Of a DNA stretch of 64,000 bases, positions 1-11,460 are shown one piece after another; position 1 is the stretch's first letter; every line of letters begins with the position of its first letter. This stretch comes from Scolanthus callimorphus. Taxonomy: Eukaryota > Cnidaria > Anthozoa > Actiniaria > Edwardsiidae. Both the position numbers and the translations under genes were made by a program. The stretch lies in assembly GCA_033964015.1 (NCBI GenBank), contig JAWWUD010000103.1:372001-436000 (forward strand). Direction: 5' to 3'. The notes below the pieces were generated by a model. That model was given only the letters and a program-made list of their open reading frames with translations, did no database searches and was not told the origin of the DNA.

Positions 1-2
1 TC

Positions 3-77
3 AAAAGAGTTCTTCTCGATGACAACAAGAAGCCGAGAGGCGTGATTCGGCGAGCAGCCAACTATGACAAAACATGA
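3..77 (+). CDS. C-terminal coding exon of an unrecognised host gene (5' part outside window)
   Basis: A reading frame enters from the left edge and runs 24 codons to a TGA at 75-77. It is basic and well mixed in composition (KRVLLDDNKKPRGVIRR...ANYDKT). It is followed by about 240 bases of non-coding sequence with a canonical AATAAA at 317-322, which is what the last exon and 3' UTR of a gene look like. I do not recognise the protein. The upstream splice acceptor is outside the window, so the frame rests only on lack of stops, residue composition and the downstream poly(A) signal. A chance open frame remains possible. Confidence 0.4.
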   Translation, partial: KRVLLDDNKKPRGVIRRAANYDKT

Positions 78-316
78 AACACTACAGTCGTGGTCTAGCG
101 GGCATGAGGCGTTTATAATAGAACAGTGGCTTTTCGGGGGACTAAAATTACATGGAGGAACCGTAAAAGGTGGGTTTTTATTCACTTTGTAATATTGTTG
201 TCGACTGTCGCCGTCTTTGTTGTTTTAGAGCGAAGCTAGCCTGGAGCCTGACCACATGAAAGTCATGAGCTGAACTATCCAAATACTCCTTTGCTAGATT
301 ACTTCTTGGTTAATTG

Positions 317-322
317 AATAAA
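317..322 (+). terminator. Poly(A) signal AATAAA of the gene at the left edge
   Basis: AATAAA followed by a T-rich stretch (ACTTTGTTTTGATTT). It lies about 240 bases after the TGA at 75-77 on the same strand. Confidence 0.45.
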
Positions 323-533
323 ACTTTGTTTTGATTTCCACATAACGGTAGTTAAGTGTTAGTCGATACGGTTTGATAAGTAGGAGAAATAAAGTGTGAG
401 GGGAGACGAGTTCTTAAGTTAATAATGGCGGCCATTGCGAGTTGTTTAAACTCACTTTGTAATTTCTTTATAGGGAGATGGGAGTTCAGGCAGGATACAC
501 TAAAGTTGTTTCTACACACAGGAATAAAGGTAC

Positions 534-2132
534 TAGACTAGACGAACTTTCGGAAAATCGTACTTCATGAGGCATTTTTTAGTAAAAGCTGGCAACAAGT
601 GCCATCTTATACGAAATTTTACGCTGAATCCGATTTTTTTTGTTGCCAACGCAGATTTTGCATTTTAAGAGGTGAAATGACGTCATGATTGACAGCTGTC
701 ACACAAACCTCTACAATGAATTTTTCGCCGATTTTTCTTTTCAAATTTTAACGGCCAGTGAAATTCAAATGTATAAGTGGCAATGTGATATTCACAAAAA
801 TGTATCTATATTATGGGATAGGGTGATTGATGGGGCGTAGAACGTCATCCAAAATGGCGGATCCAAGATGGCCGCCATGCCGCCATTTTGGATATATGTT
901 GATTGTTTGAGGCCATCACGTTCAAAGGCTAAACTTAAAAAAAATAAAAGACAAAACTTAAACGATTCTGCAATACATAAAAAGTAGCAACTGACGATTA
1001 TGGTGGAAAGAGAATAATATATAGGTAAATATATGATTGTTGTTAGTGAATTTAAGTAGGAAGCGCAATCCACAAAATTAGCAAGTTAGTCGTCCCTACT
1101 GTAAAAGTTCTCACTATGACTATTGATTCCAAAGCCTATCACTGAGTCAACTACATCTACGACTATTGTTTTAAATGCATGCAGAATATTCCTCTTACGC
1201 ACACAGGAATAATAATGATAAGAAAAAGCAGGGATAAAGGTGGAAATCATCCTATGGCAATTTAGGCGTTGCTCCAGCCTTTTCCGAATTTTTTTTATAG
1301 CCTGGTGGAAGCAACTTTCAACTTATAAGCAAAAGTAGCGAATGTAAGACTTTAATTTGTCCTCGGAGTAGCTTTCCTCTCTATGCTTGAAAGCCCTTTC
1401 CTATTCCAACCCCTTTCTTGCCTGAGGTTTCCTTTTGAGGTTTTCTGCTGGTCCTTAGGTTTCCGCTATTTTTCGATTATGCCACGGGGGCAGCAGATTG
1501 CATTGATCGTTTTGAACGAGCTTTTGATATAAGGACCTCAAAGGCACAGTTTTGTTGCCGGGACTGAGGATGATCATCGAAAAATGGTGATATCGTTTAG
1601 ATCGTAAAATCAAGCGGCGTTGAATCTGATTCGCCTTTTCATATTGATTTGCCTTTTATATATTTAATATGGCTTCATTCGACCAGTAGCACGGCATTTC
1701 ATACTGTGATACCTTGAATTCATTGTCAGGTATTTATTTCCATGTCTTTTTTGACTACCAGACTGATAGTTTCTAAAAATCAAATTTGACGATATGGCGG
1801 CCATCTTGGATCCGCCATTTTGAATATCACAGCAGCGCCATATCCGAATAATACGACAATTTTTCGTATAGAACATTCTAAACTATCCTGTTCAAGTTAA
1901 ATATTCGTTCGAATTTGAAATATAGCGACAAAACTATTTTAAGGGGTTCGCGAACAGCTGTCAATCATGATGACGTCATTTTCACCCATTAAAATGCAAA
2001 ATCAGGGATGGCAACAAGAAAATTCGGATTCAGCGTGAAAAATTACATAAGAAAACTCTTGTTGCCAGCTTTTACTAAAAAATGCCTCATGCGCCTTAAA
2101 TATTGCAATTTTCTGATATTTCGTCTAGTCTA
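534..2132. mobile_element. 1.6-kb foldback-type DNA element with long imperfect terminal inverted repeats
   Basis: The two ends are inverted copies. TAGACTAGACGAA at 534 faces its complement ending at 2132. GGCATTTTTTAGTAAAAGC near 571 faces the inverted copy near 2070-2088. The dyad continues through TGACGTCAT / ATGACGTCA and inward to an ATGGCGGATCCAAGATGGC block near 855 that is inverted near 1800. The bases just outside both ends read TAC (531-533 and 2133-2135), a possible 3-bp target duplication. No transposase frame is visible; the 70-93-codon open frames inside are short and low-complexity. It is a non-autonomous inverted-repeat element of uncertain superfamily. Confidence 0.65.
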
Positions 2133-2746
2133 TACACGTCGCTGTTCATTGTGTATATCGAACATTGCATTTTGATAGTTTGAATCCGAGACGGCTCGCG
2201 AATCGGCAGGATCGGAAAGGAGTAACTTTATAGGATTTGACTTAACTTAGAACAGAACAGAAACCTTTATTTAATTAATAGTCCAAGATCGAACGACCGA
2301 GTTGTGTCATGTTTTGGAAAGCGAAGGAATGTCACAAAAATGAAAACTAGAAGAGAAAAGCAAGACTTCGAGGCAAAGCTAGTATTTTTGGCACCTGCCA
2401 ACTTCCTCTCACAACTGCGGGTTATGCGGGTTTTCCTCGCCTAAAATTCGACATTCTGGATTTCCTCTCCTAGAAAACACGGTAAGGATAGGAAAATTAT
2501 GTCATTTGTTTTTGTTTTCCTGCTACCACATGCCTCTCTTCTCTGCATTTCACAAGTTGACATGTCTAAGAAGTAGAAAACTGAAATTGAGTCTAATAAC
2601 TCAAGGAAACAAAAACTTAGTTACAAAACTACGGTAATCCTATTGTTATTTGCACCCATGTTGGATTGTAGACTGTCAGAGTGGCAATTTTACGTGCAGT
2701 GTACTTATTGATGAACTAATCTTCGCTGCTAACTTCCTGCTGTTTA

Positions 2747-2800
2747 GGGACCGGTCATTATTTATCGAGGGGGGAGGGGGGCACTGGTGCAATTAAGGGG
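2747..2800. repeat. Single end of a GGGACCGGTCATTATTTATC element (PIF/Harbinger-like)
   Basis: TTA followed by GGGACCGGTCATTATTTATC and a G-rich stretch matches the ends of the elements at 25385-25760 and 49896-50793. No facing inverted end was found nearby, so this is a truncated or solo terminus. Confidence 0.45.
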
Positions 2801-3001
2801 TGGGTCACCACTGTATTCACCTTGCTTTTGGCAAAACACTTTATTCTGTTCCATATTAATGTTTCTATGCCCCAAAAAACAAAGGTTTCCCTATTTGAAT
2901 TTTATTATTGAACACTTAGTTTTTGTGCATCATAATAACACTGGTACAGTACATCTGTAACATAAAACTAGTACCTAGGTAATATAAACACTAAACTGTA
3001 A

Positions 3002-3025
3002 GGCTGCATTCATTATGTATACTAC

Positions 3026-3057
<32 letters not shown>

Positions 3058-3875
3058 GCAGAGGATTTTGAGGGGGGATCTCAAAATTTAGGAACCCGAA
3101 AAGGGGGGATGTCAAGTTTTTTTCATAACATGAAGGGGGGATGCATATTTTTATGGCAATATATTTAAGACAAGGTTGTGCAGTTTGATAGTAAATGAAG
3201 GAAGGCTCAATTGTTGAACACCGAGTTTGAACCTCCTGAAGAAATGTCACTTGCACTACTATTCTCGTGTATTTACCCTCTTTCAACTGAAATGTTGAAA
3301 AAAGCTGCGCGCTTCGCGAATAAAGAATTATAAACTTAAAAAATCAGAAAAGGCCTTCTTGTTTTACCGCAATTCCTCAAGGTCCTTCACTCTTCAGTGA
3401 CTTTTGTCTGCCAGACAAAAACGCCTTTGGACTTTTGATTAATAATCTTGTAGCTTCATTGCCAAATTTGTGGCGCGCTTCGCGCGCACAACGGAAAACA
3501 TACCAAACAATCAAATACAAAATAAATGATACTCAGCCTATGTGTAGTAAGGCTCCAATCGAGGAGCGCACCAGATCACGGTAGAAAGTCACTACACACA
3601 AAAGAGTACAGCCACCTAGGATTTTTATTTGCATTTTTACGCTTTGTATTTTTTTTATCAATGAGCCTTGTTCTGCATCTTTGGAAAAATGTTATTGACG
3701 CAACCCTACCTCGACATATAAATTGAAAAACATTTTCGGGGGGGGGGGGCATATTTTTTCCTTTTGACTAAGAGGGGGGATTCGTAAAAAATATGTTGTG
3801 CCTTTGGGGGATCTGAAAATTTTGCATTGTCAAAAAAAAAATCCCCCCCCTGTAGTATACATAATGAATGCAGCC
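3002..3875. mobile_element. PIF/Harbinger-like MITE with TAA target duplication
   Basis: Perfect terminal inverted repeats begin GGCTGCATTCATTATGTATA at 3002 and end with the complement at 3875. Each runs inward into a G (or C) tract; the left one is about 28 G. TAA flanks both sides (2999-3001, 3876-3878), matching the 3-bp TWA duplication typical of PIF/Harbinger. The interior has GCGCGCTTCGCG palindromes near 3306 and 3475 and no convincing gene. The superfamily call rests on the duplication length and the G-rich ends. Confidence 0.7.
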
Positions 3876-4389
3876 TAATCCTAAATAGCTGTGGACCTGG
3901 GGCAGTGGGTGCTGACATTTTTAACTGGGGGTAGGGGCTGAGCTTTTTGAAAGTATATATTTTTTGTATTCACACGTAAAAAAGAAAAGGAACAGAAGAA
4001 CCTTTTTGTTCGTTGTTTTTGTTTCTGTTGTGACATTAGGCTCAGTAGGGGTTAAGATTACATTGTGACATATTTTCTTCAAAATATATGTGAGGTGAAA
4101 ACATGGAAAATAGAAATTACATGCACACTTCATTTTTTGCCTGTTCGGCACCCCCACTTTTTAGGGTGCTCTTCCGCCCCTGTGTTATCCCAACTGTTTG
4201 GGAGGTAGTATGACCCTGAAGGGAAGATAATACCAGACTGGACTATTTAAGATACCCAAGGTGTTTATATCTGACCTAAATGAAAACTCAGGTTGGATTG
4301 AAGCTTGAATCTGAGATCCGAGTGGGAATGTGTGAATTTCCTAACTGGGATCAAAAAATTTCATTTTGGCATAGGTAGCATGTTAATTT

Positions 4390-5030
4390 AGGGAATACAG
4401 AAACAACAACATTGTATTGGCATCCATTCAGGGCTGTAACTCCCTCATACAGCCATATTTTCATTACTGTAGTGCTGTATGGGGGACATGTGGCAAAGGG
4501 ATGGCAAACACCCCCCAGATACTCCAAAACAGGGCAGCCAGGGTTTTGACCTTCTCAAATTATGATAAACGGTCAAGGGATTTACTGGATGAGCTAGAGT
4601 GGGACAATCTTGAGACCAGGAGGGACAAACAGCTAGCATTGATGATGTACAAAACCCAAAATGGAGGAATCCCAGATTACCTCTCAAATATTTTCTTGTA
4701 TTCCTATCAAACTCATAAGTATAATTTTAAGTAGAGTTTTTCAGCTCCTGCTTAAAAATTAAGCCCTAGAACATCTTAAAGAAAACAATTTTGAGCTATC
4801 AGAATTGTCAATATATTAAATATAACTTTTTAATAATTTATGTATTTTATATTATTCATTATCTTTGTATCTACCATTATCCCTATATTTTATTGTATAT
4901 ATATTTTAAATTGTACATAATATGTAAGTTAGATTATATTAATAGTTAGATACCATGTAATGCGCTTTTGGTCATTATTATGTTAAAAAGTGCACTATAA
5001 ATCAATAAATTATTATTTATTATTATATAA
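4390..5030 (+). mobile_element. 5'-truncated CR1/L2-like LINE 3' end
   Basis: A 105-codon frame at 4417-4734 encodes the region after the reverse-transcriptase catalytic core of a non-LTR element. It includes PYFHYCSAVWGTCG, ILQNRAARVLTFS and LEWDNLETRRDKQLALMMYK, a widespread signature of this C-terminal domain. The catalytic motifs are missing, so the copy is 5' truncated. An AT-rich 3' region follows with AAGTGCACTATAAATC and a short TTATTA microsatellite tail at 5005-5030, as in CR1/L2-type elements. Confidence 0.7.
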
Positions 5031-6390
5031 CTGAATATATACTGAGTGTACATTACTGCCAAGATTTTTGTGATTGCATCTAGAATTTAGGTTCTGGTCA
5101 TTACTACACTTTGAATATTATATGTCTTCACGGGTTTAGGAAAACCACTCTTGAAACTGAACAAGATGGAATTAGTCAATCATAGACAAAACAATTTGAA
5201 ATCATTTCATTCATTCTTGATTTCATGAATTCATCACTAAAATGTACATGTATAGTATCCAATTAGCCATGCATGGTATTATTTAAGACTGGAAAATAGA
5301 AGATTTGTCTTTAAGCTTTATCAGACTTATTGCTTTTCTCTTTCAATTTCAGCGACAAAGCAGCAGCCAGAAATGGCTCTTGGACAGGCCAAAATTATAT
5401 AAATAGTATTACATGGACTGAAAACAGACTTTGAAGTTCATAAGAGACTATGTATGGCAATGAGAGATAAGAGGGAATAACTTTACAGAAAACAGCGGAA
5501 GGGCAAGGGCTAACCCCCCCCTCCTCCCCCCCTGCCATCCATGAATACAATGAATAGAATACAATATGTAATGGCTCTGTCTTGTGTTTTTGAAAAGAAA
5601 ATGTATCCATGATTGTTAGATCATCTGGTTTGTGAACATTAAAACAATTGATTGCTTGCTTTAGATTTCCATGAACTGATCAAGACTCCTCATTTTCACC
5701 ATATAAATCTCCAGCTTGTTAAAATCTTTTGTTACATAATTGTGTTAACCAAATTAACCATACATCATACATGGTGTTTTTGAACATAGGGTAGGTAGTT
5801 TTTTTTCTTTGGGAATTTCAGCAAAGTGTGGTTCCACAATATATACATTCCCCTCCCCCATGGAAGGGATTGGAAATTCTGGAGGGATGGGGATCAATTT
5901 ACCTGATCTTTTCCATACAAATACTGTACGTATTTTTACCACCCCTTCGAGAGGGAGGAGTATGGATATTTTCTGGGACCACACAATTAAAAAAAATGAC
6001 CTCTCATGCGTCTTTTAGGGAAACATCCATGTAATGTGCATGTGATCGACTAGGAAACTGTACAACTCTTCACTCTCCTTTGTGTAATGTTATGTCCAAG
6101 CCCTCCGAGAACAATTCCGTAAGTCATAAAGTGGTACATAGCTCTTAAAAGGACAATTAATGTAATGGAAATGGTTCTTCCCCTGAAAAGCTCACGAATT
6201 GGGATGGCCCTCCCCTTACCATTCCTTCCCTTACCATTGGAATTTCCAATACATACAAAGCAGGATAAATACAAATACCAAAATTGGGAACCAACTTTTC
6301 TGAATTTCTCTGCTCATTCCATGGTGGATATTTTCTTGAATCTTTTATGAATATATTGACAACTAAAAGCTTTTATTTTTTTCCTCTAGG
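5031..6390. other. No gene recognised; T- and C-rich repeats
   Basis: Short open frames on both strands lack a start context, splice sites or recognisable motifs. Similar C-rich and CATGG-containing stretches recur near 5840-5980 and 6200-6330 and look like decayed repeat copies. I see nothing else to support. Confidence 0.3.
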
Positions 6391-6538
6391 GCACGGTAAC
6401 GAATCCTGCATTCTGATTGGTTCTTAGAGCACGCGCGCGGGGGCAATATTTTCCTATCTCTGACCTACGTCACAGTAACCATTTTCGCGCGCTTGTTTTC
6501 ATCGAAAAAATCAAATTTGGTTGGAAAAAATAAATAAG

Positions 6539-6668
6539 TTATTTACCGGCTTTAGGTCAGTCCGTATAGGGAAAAAACTGTGACCTCCGCCTGGAAAATG
6601 TGGAATGGAACATTTTCCAGCCCTCGGTCACAGTTTTTCCCTATACGGACCTCCCAGTCGGTAAATAA
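6539..6668. repeat. Foldback palindrome
   Basis: TTATTTACCGG at 6539 is inverted at 6658-6668. The sequence between reads GTCCGTATAGGGAAAAA..CTGTGACC and then its complement, so nearly all of this 130-bp unit can form one hairpin. No gene is present. Confidence 0.65.
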
Positions 6669-6810
6669 CATATATTTCTCTTTATGGTATGTTTGTGCTT
6701 TGTTAGAATCATTCCATTGGGTAGGTTATAGTCTTCCACACAGCCAGTCCACAGTGACAAACAATGTACCCATGACAACCATGTTTTATTCTCACGGAAA
6801 CATGTAACCG

Positions 6811-6847
6811 GGAGCTCCGCTTTTAGCCAGTGGCTAAATCTATATAT
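6811..6847. repeat. Third terminus of the TA-inserting element (end only)
   Basis: GGAGCTCCGC followed by the palindrome TTTAGCCAGTGGCTAAA (6822-6838) and TCTATATAT, then TA. This is the end also seen at 56371-56407 and, inverted, at 32265-32300. Relative to those copies, two substitutions occur as a pair on opposite sides of the palindrome (GGCA/TGCC becomes GCCA/TGGC), so the dyad is preserved. No matching other end was found upstream. Confidence 0.6.
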
Positions 6848-7256
6848 TACTCTTGTTTTGCAGTAGCTCCATTCTAATGTTAAAGAGCTAAATGTAGCAT
6901 ATGCAGGTCTTTCCAATCAAGGAAATGCTTAATTCATGGGTCTTGTCTTTTCTCTGGTCTCAACAAGATGGAAAGCATTTTTGCAGTCTAGAGACATTTC
7001 CCTTTAAAGTGCCACTGAAACGAAATCTCACTTCTTGATTCCAACCCGCCAATTGAAGATTGACTATCGTTGTTGCATTCTGCCAAATATAAGATATATT
7101 AAAAAAGAAGAACATGTTTTATTACACTGTTGAAAACAGGCCTCAAGGACGACATTTTTCAAGCGAGCGAAGAGCTCATTAACATAAATTAGCATCACAT
7201 TAAAATTCAAGTTTCCAAATAAGGATTAGCCTGCACACAGGCAGTAGTTAGAGTTC

Positions 7257-7525
7257 TAGGGGGCTAGGAGAAATCCGCTTGTGATAGCTGGCGTGGCGAA
7301 GTTTGGGTAGCTTGTTTGCGAATTCTGTTGCGATTTTGGGTAGCTTGTTTGCGAATTCTCGGGGGGGGGGGGGCTAGGAGAAATCAGAGTTCTAGGGGGC
7401 TAGGAGAAATCCGCTTGTGATAGCTGGCGTGGCGAAGTTGGGTAGCTTGTTTGCGAATTCTGTTGCGATTTTGGGTAGCTTGTTTGCGAATTCTCGGGGG
7501 GGGCTAGGAGAAATCCGCTCGCGAT
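7257..7525. repeat. About 130-bp tandem duplication around a G tract
   Basis: The block GGGGGCTAGGAGAAATCCGC ... GCTGGCGTGGCGAAG ... GGGTAGCTTGTTTGCGAATTC occurs twice in a row, each copy ending in a G run and the words CTAGGAGAAATC. A third partial copy of the last word follows at 7505. Confidence 0.65.
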
Positions 7526-7801
7526 AGCGAGTGGATTTCGAGCCGAGCTTGCGAGGCTAGCGCCTGCAATAGTCTCTGTATTGTTTGGGAACTGCCCCTT
7601 TTTCCGCTTGATTACATTTGTTAATCTCTTGTCAATCATCAAAATGGCACGAACCTATCAAAATTCACCGGAAGTGACCCTTGGGGTCATGCTCACTCAT
7701 CCAAACAACTGTCAAAACAGAAAGTTTGTTTTAACCGGTTCACGTGCTTCTCCGCGTCTGCATGAATCTCCAAGAAACGCCAAAGAAAACCTATAGACGA
7801 A

Positions 7802-8229
7802 AGGGTAGAAAGCCCGAAAGCGTATCAGTCACAACTGACGATTTCTGTAGGCTTTGCAAGTGTTCTTTGAGAACACAATAAGGTTCTCTAGCGTCGTTTG
7901 TCAACGTATTCAAACCTTGCAACAGAGATCTATGGTTGTCAAAATTTAGTGCTTTCGTCGCTGTTCGGTAGTGCTGGTGTCGAGCTGGAAAACAAAAACT
8001 CGCTGTCTACAAGAATCTGCCCTGGATGCTTTAGAAAAGTATTGAATTATTGCAAGCTTTCCACGGCTCTAGCAGATATTAATAAACCCCGACAAGCGCT
8101 CGTCTCAAAGCGAGTAGTTGTTTCAACGCCAGGGAGAAGTCCTTCGAGAAAGTCAACCTCTTGCTCTCTCTTCAGTTTGATAGGCTTTGAGGCGTGTACG
8201 GAAAGCGCTTCGATGGCGTTATGTAGTTG
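7802..8229 (+). pseudogene. Exon-like remnant resembling a ZAD-type zinc-binding domain
   Basis: One frame at 7802-7876 reads RKGRKPESVSVTTDDFCRLC and continues KCSLRTQ to a stop. After frame changes, the frame at 7898-8229 continues GVELENKNSLSTRICPGCFRK. The paired C-x2-C motifs (CRLC, CPGC), about 55 codons apart, resemble the zinc-finger-associated domain. Stops and frame changes mean it is broken. It lies inside the TTAA element, so it may be a captured exon. The family call is from memory of the cysteine pattern and is tentative. Confidence 0.35.
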
Positions 8230-8328
8230 AGAATTTGTGTCAACATTCGCCGCCATTTTGATTTCAGCACTTGTAGCACGTTGTAGCACGCTCTGATGGT
8301 TTCTGTCGTCACGTGAGAAATTGGCCAA
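8047..8328 (-). pseudogene. Minus-strand open frame resembling the N-terminal exon of a RecQ-like helicase
   Basis: A 93-codon frame contains an internal MAANVDTNSQLHNAIEA stretch and then SKPIKLKREQEVDFLEGLL. The K-L-K-x-E-Q-E pattern before a hydrophobic run resembles the region just ahead of the Walker A loop in RecQ-type helicases common in cnidarian genomes. The frame ends before any P-loop, so at most one exon is present. It overlaps the ZAD-like frame on the other strand, and only one of the two may be real. Confidence 0.25.
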
Positions 8329-8439
8329 TCAGTATTTTACGTTTGAATTTTGAACGGAGTACTCGTAACGAACAAAGGCCGTTGCAGGCTCTCCTTTCTG
8401 TGCTCGGCCCCACGCTCCCCCGACCCGACCGGAGGGAAC

Positions 8440-8830
8440 GAGGAATCGAGAGTGCAGTGCGATTCTCTGCCGCTGGAACTCTGTTTTGTACCACTATCAA
8501 GAATCGGACTGGATCACTTGCAAGAATAGAATGTGTACGAAGATGCAATTTGTGCATTTCTCTCTGAGAACCTGAATTCGACGAGCAAGACCGAGGAAAC
8601 AAGTCATCAAACGAACTCGCGCGCCTGGGCAAATGTAGAAACAAGCGGGTTTTGTTCGGTTCATTTATGGGACTTCAGTACTAAAGAAGTCGGATTATTT
8701 GTGTGGAATGACAACCCCAAAGTGCATTTCAGTTCCTGGTTAAACACGAAAGGAAAACATTGCCTAAGTGTGATTTTCGACGCTCGAAGAATAGCTACCA
8801 CTCGGCCCTGATAAACAAGTCGAGTGGAGT
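8440..8830. repeat. Left inner arm of the TTAA element (inverted at 12045-12440)
   Basis: The sequence from GAATCGAGAGTGCAGT through GAAGATGCAATTTGTGC to GGCCCTGA is repeated in inverse orientation at 12045-12440 with scattered differences. Both arms keep similar 78-92-codon open frames (8533-8811 +, 12102-12338 -). These are explained by arm identity and I do not call them genes. Confidence 0.65.
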
Positions 8831-10570
8831 GAGTACTTTCTGAATTCTGGCTTCATTTTGCAGTCTCCATAATTGAATTAAGCTTATAAACTCCATCTTT
8901 GATTACTTGAGAAGCTGACTGGCCGTTGTTCCGGCATAAGCTTAAAATGTAAACCAAATTTCGAGCGAGGCGGTATGTTTGATTTTTTGTCAGCCTCCCA
9001 CTGTATCCCAGTTTTCTGTCTTATATTTATAACAAATGCCATCTGCTCTTATGATCGCTGCTTGTACAGGTAAAATGCTTAGCCTTGAAATCCTATCTGA
9101 GTGGCTTTTTCTTTTGTGCCAAATGTTATAAAGTAATCGAGAGGAAACTCTTCAGTATAGTACTGCGAAAGTTTTATCCGTAAATAAAGTAGCTGTAGAT
9201 TGGAAAAGCTTACAAATTCAGATATTCACTCGGTTAAGAATCCGCAAAAATGTCCTTACCTTTAACCTTTTGTATCAACCGTGTATAATGAACTCTGAAT
9301 AAACTCACAGGAAAGCCAAGGCTATGATTGGTGTGTATAATTGAATAGGAACTATAGAATTCAAAAACAGGTTTTCAAAATGACCACATTTCTGGCTTTT
9401 AAAATCCTCTGTGCTGCTTTTGTTGTATGAACATTGGTTCATCTTGATTAATAAGCCTCTGAGTGTATTGAACGGTTTTGTTGGGCTGGTTGGAGTTTTT
9501 TGGATGATTTTCGTTGCACGATAAATATTTATAGTCTCAGATCGAGTCCAGGGCCCCACAGCATATGAGGGTTACAAATTTTGCATCAGTTCCTAGTTCT
9601 GTCAGTAGGTGTTTGTACTATACTGTCCAAAACGATGGTTTCTATTTCAACTTTCACTACCATTTTGTGATTGGAGTTCTTGCAAGGAATATTTTTTACC
9701 AAGAGAGGTTGTATTTTATTTGCTTTTTGTCTGTTGTGATCAGTATTCTTGTAAGGCACGAGATTACAAGCCCTCCAGAGCTCCAATTTGCTTTAAGAAG
9801 TAGAGCAGTTGTAGATTGAATTAGATAATAAATTCAATGGGGCCCACCAGTGCCCACTTTGACTGTAATCACTGAACTGGCAAAAATGTGAAAAAAAAGA
9901 ACATGCTAATGATGAAAAATATTAGGGCTGAAACCCTCCATGGTAATTGCTAAGTAGAGATGCATACTTTAACCACTTTCCTGGTATGTCCCAGTTGCAC
10001 AAATCCTTCTCCCTCTTTACAGCAGAGATTACCATTTGTCCATCCCTAGTACAAATAAAATAGCTTATTTGGACGACCCCTCCTGATTTTTAGCTTTTAA
10101 TGTTTTGGAACACAATGTGGGCTCAAATATGCAAATGTACTGGTACAGCATTGTGTGATTCCAGAAAAAAAAAATACCCTACCATTCCCCAACAGTAAAT
10201 AAATAGGTAATCAAATATATTATCATAAAATGTCATGTCTCTGAGAGGAGAGTACCATCCATCTAGAGCTTCTGATAATTCACCGATCCCGCATTCATTG
10301 TTATACCCCTAGTTACTGTTGCTACGTCGGACAAGCCAAATTTTATCTTTGGCATAGAGCGCGGAAAAGACACCGATTGCAGGGAGGTGTTAGAAGTTGT
10401 TGCATGCAATTTGGATTTTATATTTTTATCTTGAAAAGCTGTATAATTATTGAAAAATCTTCGATGTTCAAGTTTGTTGCTCGGACATTTTGAATTCCGT
10501 AGGGAAAACTTTCTATTGTTTGCTATGAGTGGGCGGAGCTATCGTCAAAAAAGGGATCGGTCTGTTGTAT

Positions 10571-11276
10571 GGGGCATACAAGGCATTTGACATCCCTGCC
10601 CTCTGCAATTGCAAAATCTAACCCATTGGGAAGGTATGAATTTTTTCTGAGATCATGCATTGGTGTTACCTACAGTCATATCACTTAGTTATCATGATAG
10701 CAAAACAGTGGAAGTTCCAGTGGCCCCATGAGCCAAGTCAAACACCAGTAACAGTAACTTTACAAGTAGTGAATTTAAAAATAAGGTGAGTTTGAGACTT
10801 TCAATTTAAGTGACTTTCTGTTTAAGTTTGAGATGAATACAGTATCCACCATTGGGCAATTCCAGAAATATATGTACTCCGGGATGGGCATACAAGGCAT
10901 TTGACATCCCTGCCCCTCTGCAATTGCAAAATCTAACCATTGGGAAGGTATGAATTTTTTCTGAGATCATGCATTGGTGTTACCTACAGTCATATCACTT
11001 AGTTATCATGATAGCAAAACAGTGGAAGTTCCAGTGGCCCCATGAGCCAAGTCAAACACCAGTAACAGTAACTTTACAAGTAAAGAATTTAAAAATAAGG
11101 TGAGTTTGAGACTTTCAATTTAAGTGACTTTCTGTTTAAGTTTGAGATGAATACAGTATCCACCATTGGGCAATTCCAGAAAATATATGTACTCGGGATG
11201 GGCATACAAGGCATTTCACATCCCTGCCCCTCTGCAATTACAAAATCTAACCCATTGGGAAGGTATGATTTTTTTT
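10571..11276. repeat. 314-bp tandem repeat, two full units and a partial third
   Basis: GGGCATACAAGGCATTT starts near 10571, 10885 and 11199. The first two units are almost identical and include GTAACAGTAACTTTACAAGTA and GACTTTCAATTTAAGTGAC. Each junction carries the ATTCCAGAAATATATGTACTC end of the MITE that is complete at 11170-11460, which suggests the array grew by unequal exchange through that MITE. Confidence 0.8.
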
Positions 11277-11460
11277 CTGAGGGAGGGGGTTTTTCAAAAT
11301 CAGAATTCTGCCTGCATGGGGGGTTTTCAAAGGTGGAAGCTAGTTTAACCTCTCAGGAATTCTATATTCATGTGGTGTAAGCCATTTTGGAAATTCTGGA
11401 TGCATGGGAAGGGGGATCAAAATGCCACCTGTCCCCGGGGTACATATATTTTCTGGAATA
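11170..11460. mobile_element. Small MITE with ATTCCAGAAAATATATGTAC ends
   Basis: ATTCCAGAAAATATATGTAC near 11172 is inverted as GTACATATATTTTCTGGAAT ending near 11458. The interior is G-rich with no gene. Copies of its left end seed the 314-bp tandem units immediately upstream. Confidence 0.55.

Noticed and set aside
3706..4157. 70-78-codon frames near the G-tract element
   Set aside because: They follow homopolymer-rich or AT-rich sequence and have no recognisable motif.
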